From the NCBI GenBank assembly GCA_014584295.1, contig JACTNC010000035.1, positions 1-64,000 of the forward strand: 64,000 nt of DNA, given 5' to 3'. The notes beneath the pieces are model-generated. The model had not been told where the DNA came from, did no database searches, and saw nothing but the letters and a program-made list of their open reading frames with translations. This document shows positions 1-8,737 of the stretch, one piece after another. Source of the stretch: Verrucomicrobiota bacterium. GTDB lineage: Bacteria; Verrucomicrobiota; Verrucomicrobiia; Opitutales; Opitutaceae. Both the position numbers and the translations under genes were made by a program. The stretch's first letter is position 1. Every line of letters starts with the position of its first letter.

Positions 1-522
1 TTGCTGCTCGACTATGAGGACTACCTGCGCCACCGCCGTCTGGCGCTGTGGGCGCACGACAGCCCTGAGGCAAGCAAAGTGCGGGCGGTTGCCGCACGCC
101 TCAGAAGAGATCGGTCGGATCAGTCTGATCAGACCGATCTGGTCGAGATGAGTGATCAGGCGCGCTGGGCGCTCTATGCCTTTTGGCTCGAGCATGCGGA
201 GGGCTCTGTGCGCGCAAACGCACTTATCTGCCTGATCCACCAGGCAAACTACCTGCTCGACCGGCAAATCGCTGCGCTGGAGGCGGCGTTCATTGAGGAG
301 GGCGGCTATTCCGAACAACTCGCGACTGAGCGGTTGAAGCAGCGCAGGAGGGATCGGTCGGATCGGACTGATCGGACGGATCAGACTGATCCGCGGCCTC
401 CGGATTGCCCGCAGTGCGGTGCGCCTATGGCGCTTCGCACTGCAAGGGCTGGAAAGGCTCCGGGCAGCCAATTTTGGGGCTGCACGGGCTATCCGGAGTG
501 CAAAGGCACGGCGCCGCTTTAA
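1..522 (+). CDS. Four helix bundle suffix-domain protein (5' truncated by window)
   Basis: The frame is open from base 1 and the first codon is TTG inside what reads as mature protein, so the true start probably lies upstream; 173 residues are visible. The C-terminus is a topoisomerase-type C4 zinc ribbon: CPQCGAPM, then about 20 residues on, WGCTGYPECKG, giving the Cys pattern C-x2-C...C-x6-C. The first 110 residues are helical and charged. Two runs of Arg/Gln-Ser/Thr-Asp triplets (about residues 36-48 and 117-131) are encoded by 9-nt repeats and interrupt the fold. This matches my memory of proteins annotated 'four helix bundle suffix domain', in which an upstream four-helix bundle precedes this region. 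The function is unknown; the ribbon suggests nucleic-acid binding. It ends just before the convergent antiporter gene. Confidence 0.7.
   Translation: MLLDYEDYLRHRRLALWAHDSPEASKVRAVAARLRRDRSDQSDQTDLVEMSDQARWALYAFWLEHAEGSVRANALICLIHQANYLLDRQIAALEAAFIEEGGYSEQLATERLKQRRRDRSDRTDRTDQTDPRPPDCPQCGAPMALRTARAGKAPGSQFWGCTGYPECKGTAPL
108..144. repeat. 9-nt GATC-containing repeat run, imperfect palindrome
   Basis: In-frame degenerate 9-nt units of the form NGATCNGNC encode Arg/Gln-Ser/Thr-Asp. Bases 111-137 form an imperfect inverted repeat: TCGGTC pairs with GACCGA and GATCAG with CTGATC, around a single central T. The length is a multiple of three and keeps the frame of the surrounding gene. Confidence 0.8.
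351..395. repeat. Second 9-nt GATC-containing repeat run with perfect palindrome
   Basis: Five 9-nt units (351-359, 360-368, 369-377, 378-386, 387-395) share the pattern NGATCNGNC; the last is degenerate. Bases 378-392 form a perfect inverted repeat, GGATCAG-A-CTGATCC. The run encodes Arg/Gln-Ser/Thr-Asp triplets and sits directly before the zinc-ribbon domain. Confidence 0.8.
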
Positions 523-579
523 CGGAAAGTCGGCCTGCCCGCGCAGGCGGCGTGGCCAGTCCTGCTTCCTTTCAACGGC

Positions 580-2859
580 TCAGGTGGCTGCGGGTGATGA
601 TTCGAGCCAGTTTCGGAAATCGCGAAGCTGATCCAGGGAACCCAGGCCGAGAAGACGATCGCCAGGTTTCAGGACTTCAGTGGCTTGGGGGACGAGGATT
701 TGTGCCCCGTTGCGCCCGATGCCAAGCACACGAACCCCTGTCTTGCGCGCGATCTGGAGCTTCCCGAGCGGCACACCTATCGGACCATCTTCGGGCACGG
801 TGAATGAATCGAGTACCGCCCGGTCGAAGTCGCTGTGATGGTGCTTTTCCTCCTCCTGTCCGCCAAGGAATGCTGATGCCTTCTCGATTTGTGCTGGCAC
901 GCCAAGCAGAAGCAGCTTGTCGCCTGCGAAGCAGGAGAGATTCGGCGAGGGGTGAGGGATGACGAAATTGTTGCGTTCAACCTCGACTACAAAGCAGCCG
1001 AACCTGGACGGAATCTGAAGTTCCGCGAGAGAGCTTCCTGCGTAGCTGGCACCCGGGGGGACAGTGCACTCATGCAATTGGAGGTCCCAGGCCTCGAGTC
1101 CCTGGGCGAGAGATTCACGATTTGTACCTCCCTCGACCTCCGTGGATGTGCCCTGACTCGCCAGTATCTCGTTCATCGAATGCTGCCAGGTGCTGTGCCA
1201 ATAGATGAGCTTTCTGGAGAACACCGTGACGATGGCGATGCCCGCGATTCCAAGGAAGAGCCAGCCCAGGGGACTCAACTTCACCGGAAACAAGGCATAA
1301 AGAAACGAGCCAAGTGCGACGGCCGCAGCCATCTGAAGGCTCATCCGGATAAATCGCGGTGTCAGCGTGGGCATGTGCCAGGCTTCAGCCACGATGGCAG
1401 CAAGGGCACCGATATTCCGCCATGCCGCAAACAAGGGAATCAGGACCATTAGGCCGATTCCTATCCAGTAGGCTATCCGCAGGGGTGTGATTCCCAGCAT
1501 CGAGGCGAGCATCGTCTGTTCCAGGCGCAGCAGCAGGGGTTGCGAGAATATGAGGACACCGGCGACGAACAGGATCTCAACCGCAACCTGTACGAGACGG
1601 CTACGCGTCAATTTCCAGGCGAGAGGAGTGGTATCACGGTTGGCAAGGTGATGGAGCCAGCTCTGATAGGCCGCGATAAACCGGGAGACGGGAGCAGGCT
1701 CCACAGCGTCGAGAAAGCGCAGGATGGGTCCAGCGAAACGGTTGAGAATTGGCGTGGCCAGCACCGTGAGGACTGAAAGCCCGACGGAAAGCGGATAGAA
1801 CGATACCGGAAGGACCGCAGCGGCGATACCGGCTTGGGCGATGATGAAGGTAAATTCGCCGAGGGGAGTGAGCAGCAGACCGCCACGCCTCGCCTGTTGA
1901 GGAGGCACGCCCACGAGCATGAGGGCAATGCCGCAGGCGATCGGGCGCACGAGCAGCGAGAAAAGACTGAGAGCCAGCACCGGCAGCCAGATGTCCTTCA
2001 GCAGGCGGACGTCGATCATCATGCCGATGGATACAAAAAAGACGCTTCCAAAGAGATTGCGCAGACTGCCAAACGATTCCTCGATCGTCTGCTTCTGAGG
2101 CATTTCTGCAATGAGTGCACCGAAAAGGAAGGCGCCCAGCGCGATGGAATAGCCTGCCTTTATCGCGGCAAGCGAAAGCAGGAAAAGTACGCCCGCGACA
2201 ACGAGGGTCTGCAACTCGGTATCGGCTTTTCTTTCAAGCCAGCGCAAGAGTCGTGGGAGAAGCAGGAGACCGAGGCAGACAAACAGGACCACAAAGGCTG
2301 TCAGTCCAGTGAGCACGGCGCCGAGGCCGGCGGACTTGTGCGCCCCCTGGGTGGCCAGCACGGTCAGCATGATGACAGCGACCACGTCCTCCACGATCGT
2401 AATGGCTAGCGCCATCTGCGCGGCGCGGTCGTGGTTGAGCTTCAGTTCGCTCATGATTTTTGCGATGACCGCGGAGCTGGACACCATCAGCATGGCCGCG
2501 ACAAACAGGCTGTGCAGCGGTGTCCATGCAAGCACCCGGCCGAGCAGCAGCGTGAATGCGAGCATGAAGAAGGCACCGATGAAGGTCGCCATGATGATAG
2601 GCAGCCCCATGCGTCGCAGTTTCGACAGGCTCAGTTCGAGCCCTATCGAGAACATGAGAAAGACCAGCCCCACCTGGGAGAGCTGTGCAATATGCTCAGT
2701 ATCCTCGATCAGCGAGAATGGCAGGTAAGGCCCGATGGCAATCCCGGCGAGAAGATAGCCGACGATGGCCGACAATCCGACACGCTTGCAAAGCATGCCT
2801 GCAAGACCGGCTGCCAGCAGCAGAATGACAAAGTCGTGAACGAGCGTGAAGTGATCCAT
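580..2859 (-). CDS. CPA2-family cation:proton antiporter with two RCK_C domains
   Basis: This 759-residue inner-membrane protein is related to KefB/KefC and CPA2 Na+(K+)/H+ antiporters. Residues 1-400 form the Na_H_exchanger domain with about 12 membrane segments (for example YLLAGIAIGPYLP and MFSIGLELS near the N-terminus). A second hydrophobic block of about four segments spans roughly 420-565. The C-terminus carries two TrkA_C/RCK_C-like domains, about 591-668 and 677-755, with 'FAGDKLLLLG' and 'LKPGDRLLGLG' motifs. No RCK_N nucleotide-binding domain is visible, so gating by NAD(H) or glutathione as in KefC is not supported; RCK_C domains can bind small ligands such as c-di-AMP in other families. 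A perfect 15-bp palindrome lies 19 bp upstream of the start. Family confidence is high; the transported ion is unknown. Confidence 0.9.
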   Translation of the reverse strand: MDHFTLVHDFVILLLAAGLAGMLCKRVGLSAIVGYLLAGIAIGPYLPFSLIEDTEHIAQLSQVGLVFLMFSIGLELSLSKLRRMGLPIIMATFIGAFFMLAFTLLLGRVLAWTPLHSLFVAAMLMVSSSAVIAKIMSELKLNHDRAAQMALAITIVEDVVAVIMLTVLATQGAHKSAGLGAVLTGLTAFVVLFVCLGLLLLPRLLRWLERKADTELQTLVVAGVLFLLSLAAIKAGYSIALGAFLFGALIAEMPQKQTIEESFGSLRNLFGSVFFVSIGMMIDVRLLKDIWLPVLALSLFSLLVRPIACGIALMLVGVPPQQARRGGLLLTPLGEFTFIIAQAGIAAAVLPVSFYPLSVGLSVLTVLATPILNRFAGPILRFLDAVEPAPVSRFIAAYQSWLHHLANRDTTPLAWKLTRSRLVQVAVEILFVAGVLIFSQPLLLRLEQTMLASMLGITPLRIAYWIGIGLMVLIPLFAAWRNIGALAAIVAEAWHMPTLTPRFIRMSLQMAAAVALGSFLYALFPVKLSPLGWLFLGIAGIAIVTVFSRKLIYWHSTWQHSMNEILASQGTSTEVEGGTNRESLAQGLEAWDLQLHECTVPPGASYAGSSLAELQIPSRFGCFVVEVERNNFVIPHPSPNLSCFAGDKLLLLGVPAQIEKASAFLGGQEEEKHHHSDFDRAVLDSFTVPEDGPIGVPLGKLQIARKTGVRVLGIGRNGAQILVPQATEVLKPGDRLLGLGSLDQLRDFRNWLESSPAAT

Positions 2860-2877
2860 GAGCGATTGAGCGGCGCG

Positions 2878-2892
2878 ACCCGTTCAACGGGT
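2878..2892. promoter_or_regulatory. 15-bp perfect inverted repeat upstream of the antiporter
   Basis: ACCCGTT-C-AACGGGT lies 19 bp before the antiporter start codon (minus strand). It could be an operator or a leader hairpin; no T-run follows, so it is not a typical terminator. Confidence 0.4.
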
Positions 2893-3092
2893 AACTCTCT
2901 TGTCATGAAAAGGGGAAGAAGCCCCTGCCACGGTGCAACTCCTTTCGACTAACAAGTTTTCGCGGAGTTGACCATGCACCTCGCGACTACTGTGCCAGAA
3001 AGTCGATGGTAAGCGGTCAGGAATTGGTGACAGGGTGATGCCTGTGGATTCCCTATTGCCCATCAAGGGGCGGTCTTGGCGCAGTCGGCCTG

Positions 3093-3512
3093 CTACTGCG
3101 GAGACGCCGACGGCCTCGAGGTTGCAGCATGGCCTTGCGTGACGCGGTGAAGTTTCAATTGGCGGATGCCCCCTGGGGTTGTCCAGTTGACAACATCACC
3201 GACGCGGAAACCGATGAGAGCGGTGCCGATCGGAGCCAGAATTGAAAGCCGTTTCTGCTCGATATTGGCCTGATCGGGGAACGTGAGGGTATATTCCTCG
3301 ACCTCGCCGCTGCCGAGGTCTTCGAACTGGACGGTCGATCCCATGGTGACGACATCGTCAGGAAGCGCTGAGGGTTCGACGACAATGGCCCTGTCGAGTT
3401 CTTCGCGGAGCTTGTGAAGAGATGCGGTGGCATTTGATCGCAGCGCAGCCGAAAGGAGGAGGCGCAGCTTTGAATGATCCTCGCTGGAAATATAGATGGA
3501 TGTCGTATTCAT
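3093..3512 (-). CDS. Rnk / GreA-GreB C-terminal domain protein
   Basis: The 139-residue protein matches the size of Rnk-type 'nucleoside diphosphate kinase regulator' proteins. A short helical N-terminus (about 12-42) precedes a GreA/GreB C-terminal FKBP-like domain (about 52-125) with the typical 'MGSTVQFEDL', 'LSILAPIGTALIGFRVGD' and 'W.TPGG' signatures. Members bind RNA polymerase near the secondary channel and modulate transcription. The ATG at 3512 is chosen because it yields the family length; the longer frame upstream has no family resemblance. No good Shine-Dalgarno is visible. The true cellular role in this organism is inferred only from family. Confidence 0.85.
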   Translation of the reverse strand: MNTTSIYISSEDHSKLRLLLSAALRSNATASLHKLREELDRAIVVEPSALPDDVVTMGSTVQFEDLGSGEVEEYTLTFPDQANIEQKRLSILAPIGTALIGFRVGDVVNWTTPGGIRQLKLHRVTQGHAATSRPSASPQ

Positions 3513-4082
3513 GATGATCTTGTGATTCGTAGTTGAATCTTTGGCTGCCGATCCCGCGAAGGTGCGGGACAAGTGGCTGAAAATGGATTTGGGTTCTAGA
3601 AGCGGATCTTGGAGTGCCAGGTGAATCCTGTGGCGATCAAATCGCGTTGTAGGGAAAATTGCAGATGCATGGGCATCCGCGGAGGTCGACAGGGTTGGTA
3701 AGAATGTGATTCGCCCGGTGCCGTGCTTCAGGTCTGCGCACGTGCCGGGTTCGTGCTGACCGTCAGTTCGCGGCGCCGGGCTGCGCGTGGCAGATAGGCA
3801 ACGCCGCACCTGCCGCCAGTTGCTGGCGAACTTCGAGAGGCACGTTCCGTTGCTTGAATGGGCTCACTTCGCAACATATGTGTGTTTCTGCCGCATTTGT
3901 TGTCAAGCCTTCGAGGCTGTCTCAAAGGGCGCCTTCTTGTTTGTAGTGCAGGGCGGCCGCACTGCGCAGGTGCCAATTGCAGGCGAGGGCTTGCTTGCCA
4001 GCCCCATTCTCCATCCGCAATCTGTTTATCTCGGGATCGAAGTGCGGAACAGGATTCCGACAATTCTCCTCTCGATTCTATC
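3513..4082. other. 570-bp intergenic region with no convincing gene
   Basis: This lies between the divergently read Rnk-like gene (minus) and the VCBS-repeat gene (plus). Several overlapping short frames exist on both strands but none has a recognisable domain or ribosome site. A small hairpin (TCCCGC/GCGGGA) sits around 3549-3566 without a T-run. The region presumably holds the two promoters, which I could not locate with confidence. Confidence 0.5.
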
Positions 4083-5303
4083 ATGATGCATCCCTTGCTT
4101 TCACTCGCATATCGCCTGGCAATATTGATTGCTGGCTGTGCTCTCGCTGCTGCCTGCACTGCGACAGCCGCACCCTCGCACCGGCGGCTACAGCTAGACG
4201 ACAAGTTTTACGCCGAAGGCGCCGTGTTTGCCGACTTGAATCGCGACGGCGTCATGGATGTTGTTGCAGGTCCGTTCTGGTATGAAGGGCCGGCGTACAA
4301 GGTCCGCCATGAGATTTATGAACCCAAGCCCTATGATCCGCTGAAGTATTCGGAGAACTTTATTGCGGCGGCAGATGATGTGGACGGCGATGGCTGGAAG
4401 GATGTTGTGGTTATCGGGTTTCCCGGGCTAGATGCTGCATGGTATCGCAATCCTGGAAACAACGTGGGCCATTGGGCCAAGCATCACGCCCATGCGCCCG
4501 TCGACAACGAATCGGCGATGTACATTGACCTCACGGGTGATGGCCGTCGGGAGATCGTATGTTCTTCCGGTGGAAAATACGGCTATGCAGCACCTGATCC
4601 GGATGATCCCACCCGACCCTGGGTTTTTCATCCCATTTCAACACATTCGAATGCATTCCAGCGCTATACGCATGGGTTGGGGGTGGGGGATGTGGATCAA
4701 GATGGCAGGAACGACCTGATTGAGCGGAGCGGCTGGTGGCGGCAGCCTGCCGCGTCTGCGAGCGGCGACCCCTGGATACACCATGTTTTCGCCTTTTCCA
4801 AGGCGGGCGGAGCGCAGATGGCGGTGGCCGACATCAATGGCGATGGCCTTCCCGACATCGTGACGTCAAAGGCAGCCCATGGATATGGGCTCTCCTGGTT
4901 TGAACAGGTGCGCGGGGCGCAGGGTGCAATCACGTTCCGGGAACACGCGATCCTTCCGGAGGAGGCCGATAAGAAATTCAAGGGCGTCCAGTTTTCGCAG
5001 CTTCACGCGCTGGTGCTCGCCGATGTGAATGGCGACGATATCCCTGACATTGTCACAGGGAAGCGCTGGTGGGCGCATGGCCCGGACAAGGACCCCGATC
5101 CCATGGGAACGCCCGTTGTATATGCGTTCATTGTCGGCAAAGGCGCGGGAGGAGCCGTTACGTTTTCACCAATGCTGATTGATGATGCGAGTGGCATTGG
5201 CACGCAGTTTGATGCGTGCGATGTGAACGGCGACAAGCGCGCAGACTTCGCAATCTCCAACAAGCGCGGGACGTTTGTGCTGCTTTCCGGCCCGGCACGC
5301 TAG
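4083..5303 (+). CDS. Secreted FG-GAP/VCBS repeat protein
   Basis: With the ATG at 4083 (a second ATG follows at once) the product is 406 residues, starting with a signal peptide or lipoprotein-like leader (LIAGCALAAACTATAA). The rest is a beta-propeller of seven FG-GAP/VCBS repeats, each with a calcium-binding D-x-[ND]-x-DG-x-x-D core: DLNRDGVMD, DVDGDGWKD, DLTGDGRRE, DVDQDGRND, DINGDGLPD, DVNGDDIPD and DVNGDKRAD. Such proteins are exported and often accompany carbohydrate or sulfatase loci, but the molecular role of this one is unknown. It is 127 bp upstream of the Gfo/Idh/MocA oxidoreductase on the same strand and may be co-expressed with it. Confidence 0.85.
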   Translation: MMHPLLSLAYRLAILIAGCALAAACTATAAPSHRRLQLDDKFYAEGAVFADLNRDGVMDVVAGPFWYEGPAYKVRHEIYEPKPYDPLKYSENFIAAADDVDGDGWKDVVVIGFPGLDAAWYRNPGNNVGHWAKHHAHAPVDNESAMYIDLTGDGRREIVCSSGGKYGYAAPDPDDPTRPWVFHPISTHSNAFQRYTHGLGVGDVDQDGRNDLIERSGWWRQPAASASGDPWIHHVFAFSKAGGAQMAVADINGDGLPDIVTSKAAHGYGLSWFEQVRGAQGAITFREHAILPEEADKKFKGVQFSQLHALVLADVNGDDIPDIVTGKRWWAHGPDKDPDPMGTPVVYAFIVGKGAGGAVTFSPMLIDDASGIGTQFDACDVNGDKRADFAISNKRGTFVLLSGPAR

Positions 5304-5430
5304 CGCGCTTTGCCGTGTATTGGATGCTCATGGCTATCTTGCCTGCGACCTTGCCTCCCAACGCCCGTTTTTGGAGCGGCAGTATCGATATTTGGCTGGT
5401 TCCTGGAGTGGGCTGCGCTAGAAGGAATTC

Positions 5431-6744
5431 ATGAACCCCCTCAATCGACGCCAGTTTCTCGGCACCGTTGCGGCTGGAGCCGCAGCGGTATTACCCGCTC
5501 GGTCACTGATCGCCCAAGTTTCATCTCCCTCAGCAGACCGGAGCGCGCCACGCAAGGTCAAGGTGGGGCTGATTGGTGTGGGCTGGTGGGGCATGATCAA
5601 TGCCCGTGCGGCCTTCAAGGCGGGAGGGGTGGAGGTGCTGGGCATCTGTGACATCGACAGCGAGCATCTGGAAAAGAGTGCAGAGGAAATTGAGAAGCTG
5701 CAGGGAAGGCGTCCCAAGACGTTCAAGCTCTATGCCGAGCTGCTCGAAACTCCGGGCATGGAGGCGGTCATCATTTCAACTCCGCCCCAATGGCATGCGC
5801 TGCCATTCCTGGCTGCTCTCAGCAAAGGGATGCACATTTACCTGGAAAAGCCGGTATCTTACGACGTGCGTGAAGGGCGTGCGATGGTGGAGGCCGCAGC
5901 GAAACGTCCGCATCAGGTCGTACAGGTTGGATTTCAGCGCCGGCAAAGTGCGGCCTTCAAGGCGGTCAAGCAGTTCATTGCCGAAGGCAATCTTGGCCGG
6001 GTCGTTCAGGCCGAAGCCCAGATCAATGCGAAGGTCGGGCTGAAGGATCCGACGCACACGTCGCCGCCACCGAGCCTAGACTGGGACCTCTGGTGTGGTC
6101 CGGGCCCGCTGATTCCCTACAGCCAGCAGGTGGGGCACATCAGCTGGCGGCTCGAAGAGACATCGGGACAGGGGCATTTGTATGATTGGGGGATACACAT
6201 GATCGATGCCGCACGCGTGGTTCTCGATCTTTCCGCACCGAAGACCGTTGGTGCGGCGGGCGGACTCTATCAGCTCAAGGGAAGGATCACCACGCCTGAC
6301 ACGATGACCGCGCACCTTGAGTATGACCGATGCCCTGTGAGTTGGCGCCATCGCATCTGGGGCTCCGAGGAATACACGCCGGAGATCAATATCGGGGTCA
6401 CCTTCTTCGGAGAGAAGGGAACCGTTTGGGTGAATGACAACCGTTGGGTGCATGTGCCAAGTGGGAAAGGGGCAGAGAGGGTGGTGACCGACATCAAGAC
6501 CGACACCGGAACCGCGCACGTGGGCGAGTTTCTCGATGCCGTGCGCGGGAGAGGCAAGGCAAGCTGCACGATTGCCGACGCCCACCTTTCAACGACGGCT
6601 GTGAAGCTCGCGATGATCGCCCTCAAGGTTGGGGATCGGCTCACTTGGAATGGGGACAAGGAACAGATTGTCGGCAACCGGGCGGCATCGGCGTTTCTGA
6701 AGCGCGATTATCGCGCCCCCTGGAAACATCCGTACGCCGGTTGA
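5431..6744 (+). CDS. Tat-exported Gfo/Idh/MocA-family oxidoreductase
   Basis: This 437-residue NAD(P)-dependent oxidoreductase has a canonical twin-arginine signal (NRRQFLGT, then a hydrophobic stretch ending near Ala-Gln at 29). The Rossmann domain starts at about 44 with GLIGVGWWG; the EKP motif with the presumed catalytic Lys is at 139-141. The C-terminal alpha/beta domain contains 'LYDWGIHMID'. Families of this type oxidise sugars, inositols or glycosides, and exported verrucomicrobial members usually sit in saccharide loci. A good ribosome site (AGAAGGA) precedes the ATG. The substrate is not predictable from sequence. Confidence 0.92.
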   Translation: MNPLNRRQFLGTVAAGAAAVLPARSLIAQVSSPSADRSAPRKVKVGLIGVGWWGMINARAAFKAGGVEVLGICDIDSEHLEKSAEEIEKLQGRRPKTFKLYAELLETPGMEAVIISTPPQWHALPFLAALSKGMHIYLEKPVSYDVREGRAMVEAAAKRPHQVVQVGFQRRQSAAFKAVKQFIAEGNLGRVVQAEAQINAKVGLKDPTHTSPPPSLDWDLWCGPGPLIPYSQQVGHISWRLEETSGQGHLYDWGIHMIDAARVVLDLSAPKTVGAAGGLYQLKGRITTPDTMTAHLEYDRCPVSWRHRIWGSEEYTPEINIGVTFFGEKGTVWVNDNRWVHVPSGKGAERVVTDIKTDTGTAHVGEFLDAVRGRGKASCTIADAHLSTTAVKLAMIALKVGDRLTWNGDKEQIVGNRAASAFLKRDYRAPWKHPYAG

Positions 6745-6762
6745 CGTGACGGAGTGAGAGCG

Positions 6763-6791
6763 AAAAAAAGCCGCCCGGTGAGGGGCGGCTT
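6763..6791 (-). terminator. Rho-independent terminator of the Dabb gene
   Basis: On the minus strand AAGCCGCC (6791-6784) pairs with GGCGGCTT (6775-6768) and is followed directly by a run of T. It lies 24 bp past the Dabb stop codon and, facing the oxidoreductase end, may also limit read-through. Confidence 0.9.
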
Positions 6792-6814
6792 GAGAATTCG
6801 GGCTCAACAGGCGA

Positions 6815-7201
6815 TCAGTTCGTGATGTCGTAGGTCGTGCTCGTCTGCCTGACCGGCAGGTAGGCCTTGTACCAGGCCTTCTGAGCGGGTGAATCCGTGT
6901 AGGCCTTCAAGGCGGCTTCATCAGCGAATTCCATCACCAGAACATGGGTCTTGGCGACCTCCGCACCCTTCGGGTTCTGGACCTTGATCGCTCTTGTCCA
7001 GACGCGCTTGATGCCCGGGTATGCTGCAGGGAGCGCATGCACGCCATCAATGGCGGCCTTGATCTGATCGGGGGTTGCATCCTTCTTCCAAGCCACGGTC
7101 ACCACATGGATGACGCTCTTGGGAGAGGTTTCAGATGCAAAGGAAGCCGTTCCTCCCAGGAGGGCGGCGGCGGCAATGAGGCTCATCAACAATTTTTTCA
7201 T
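6815..7201 (-). CDS. Secreted Dabb (stress-responsive A/B barrel) protein
   Basis: The 128-residue product begins with a signal peptide (MKKLLMSLIAAAALLGGTASFAS) and continues as a dimeric alpha/beta-barrel Dabb domain (about 27-125) with the typical 'VIHVVTVAWKKDATPDQIKAA' type opening and 'HVLVMEFADEAALKAY' core. Dabb proteins are ferredoxin-like folds of mostly unknown function. The ATG at 7201 is preferred over a longer frame because a GGAG lies 8 nt upstream and the signal peptide starts there. A strong terminator follows. Confidence 0.9.
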   Translation of the reverse strand: MKKLLMSLIAAAALLGGTASFASETSPKSVIHVVTVAWKKDATPDQIKAAIDGVHALPAAYPGIKRVWTRAIKVQNPKGAEVAKTHVLVMEFADEAALKAYTDSPAQKAWYKAYLPVRQTSTTYDITN

Positions 7202-7292
7202 TTTTGGAACTCCGTGTACAGTGGCGTTGCGGGGAGACTGCAGACTCAAACGCGAGCCGCGTTCTCAACGTGCGTTTGTTGATGAGGCGGCA

Positions 7293-8726
7293 ATGGAGTC
7301 AACTGCGGACTGGGGTTTTCAAAACGACAGATTTCATTCCACTCAAAGAAAGGGGTTGCGGGCCTTCGCCATACAACAGCAATCTGATGGCGTGACGCTC
7401 AAACCGTGGAAGTGGCCGCTGGCCAATCAGATCTTGGTGGGACTCCTGGTCGGAGCTGTGGCCGGGCTTGTTGTCGAGCAGACGGTGACCGATGCGGGCA
7501 CGCTCGCGCAACTCGACTGGTGGCTGGCGAATGTCATCAAACCGGTGGGTTCGCTGTTCATCCGCATCATTTTCATGATCGTGATCCCGCTGATATTCGC
7601 GGCCATTGTGCTCGGGATCGCGGAGATGGGAGACGTGCGTGAACTCGGCAAGGTTGGCCTGAAATCCGTCCTGTTCACGCTCCTCCTGGCGGGGTCGAGC
7701 GTTTTGCTGGGTCTGTTCCTCGTGAATGTTCTCTCTCCGGGATCTCACTTGTCGGAAGCGACGAAGAGTGAACTCACCGAAAAGTACGGAGGCGCGGTTG
7801 CACAGAAGGTGGAACAAGGCACGAAGAAGACTCCTCTGGCGGACACGCTGCTTGCGTTGGTGCCACAGAATCCCCTCCATGAGGCGGTCAACGCGTTCAC
7901 GCCCAATTATACCGGCGGTGGTCTGATATCGGTGATGGTATTCAGTCTTTTTTTTGGCATCGCGATGGCAATGGCGCCGCCGGAGCGAATGAAGCCTCTC
8001 GTTCAGGTGTTTCAGGGAGTCTTCGAGATCTGTATGCGCATCATCGGATTTGCCATGTGGCTGGCGCCGGTGGGTGTCGCATGCCTTGGCTTCGCGCTGA
8101 CTTCCACGCTCGGAATTGAGATCATCAAGAGCCTGGGGTTCTATGTGGGTGTCGTCGTGCTGGGCCTGCTGCTTCACCAGTTCGTCACCTACTCGCTCCT
8201 TCTCAGGTTTGTTGCAGGAAAGTCACCGGTCCAGTTCTTCAAGCAGACGCAGGAAGCGATGATCACCGCGTTCAGCACGTCGTCCAGCAATGCAACCCTT
8301 CCGGTGTCGATGCGGGTGGCCGAGGAGAACCTGGGGCTGCCCAGAAAAATCAGTCGGTTTGTTCTCACGGTTGGCGCGAGTGCCAACCAGAACGGAACCG
8401 CACTCTACGAGGGTGTGACCGTGCTCTTTCTTGCGCAGGTATTCGGAGTTGACCTGTCGATTGGTCAACAGGCCGTGGTTGCGCTCATGTGCATCATGGC
8501 AGGATTCGGGACGGCCGGCGTGCCGGGTGGATCGCTGCCGCTCGTGGTGGGGGTGCTGGTTTCGATTCGGGTGCCGGGGGAAAGCATCGCCATCATCCTC
8601 GGAATTGATCGCTTTCTGGACATGGCCCGCACCACGCTGAATGTGACAGGTGATCTGGTGTGCGCGGTGCTTGTATCGAAGGGTGAGCAGCAAGGCAGGG
8701 TCGAAAGTGATGCATTGGAAGGGTAG
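7293..8726 (+). CDS. Dicarboxylate/amino acid:cation symporter (DAACS family)
   Basis: This inner-membrane secondary transporter of the GltP/DctA family has about eight membrane helices plus re-entrant loops. Hallmarks are a serine-rich loop (SSSNATLPVS), then 'GASANQNGTALYEG' and 'GTAGVPGG'. It probably takes up glutamate, aspartate or C4-dicarboxylates with Na+ or H+. The start is uncertain: ATG 7293 gives 477 residues with a polar leader, whereas GTG 7392 gives 444 residues starting just before the first helix; neither has a strong ribosome site. It runs divergently from the Dabb gene. Confidence 0.9.
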   Translation: MESTADWGFQNDRFHSTQRKGLRAFAIQQQSDGVTLKPWKWPLANQILVGLLVGAVAGLVVEQTVTDAGTLAQLDWWLANVIKPVGSLFIRIIFMIVIPLIFAAIVLGIAEMGDVRELGKVGLKSVLFTLLLAGSSVLLGLFLVNVLSPGSHLSEATKSELTEKYGGAVAQKVEQGTKKTPLADTLLALVPQNPLHEAVNAFTPNYTGGGLISVMVFSLFFGIAMAMAPPERMKPLVQVFQGVFEICMRIIGFAMWLAPVGVACLGFALTSTLGIEIIKSLGFYVGVVVLGLLLHQFVTYSLLLRFVAGKSPVQFFKQTQEAMITAFSTSSSNATLPVSMRVAEENLGLPRKISRFVLTVGASANQNGTALYEGVTVLFLAQVFGVDLSIGQQAVVALMCIMAGFGTAGVPGGSLPLVVGVLVSIRVPGESIAIILGIDRFLDMARTTLNVTGDLVCAVLVSKGEQQGRVESDALEG

Positions 8727-8737
8727 GAAACCCGTAG

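Noticed and set aside
108..395. Repeat runs considered as a CRISPR array
   Set aside because: Units are 9 nt, contiguous, in frame and without spacers; no cas genes.
3728..4204. Overlapping open frames on both strands in the intergenic region and start of the VCBS gene
   Set aside because: No domain, no signal peptide and no ribosome site; composition resembles translated non-coding or antisense sequence.
7299..8177. 292-aa minus-strand frame opposite the symporter
   Set aside because: Highly charged, low-complexity product typical of antisense to a membrane-protein gene; the plus-strand frame has clear DAACS motifs.
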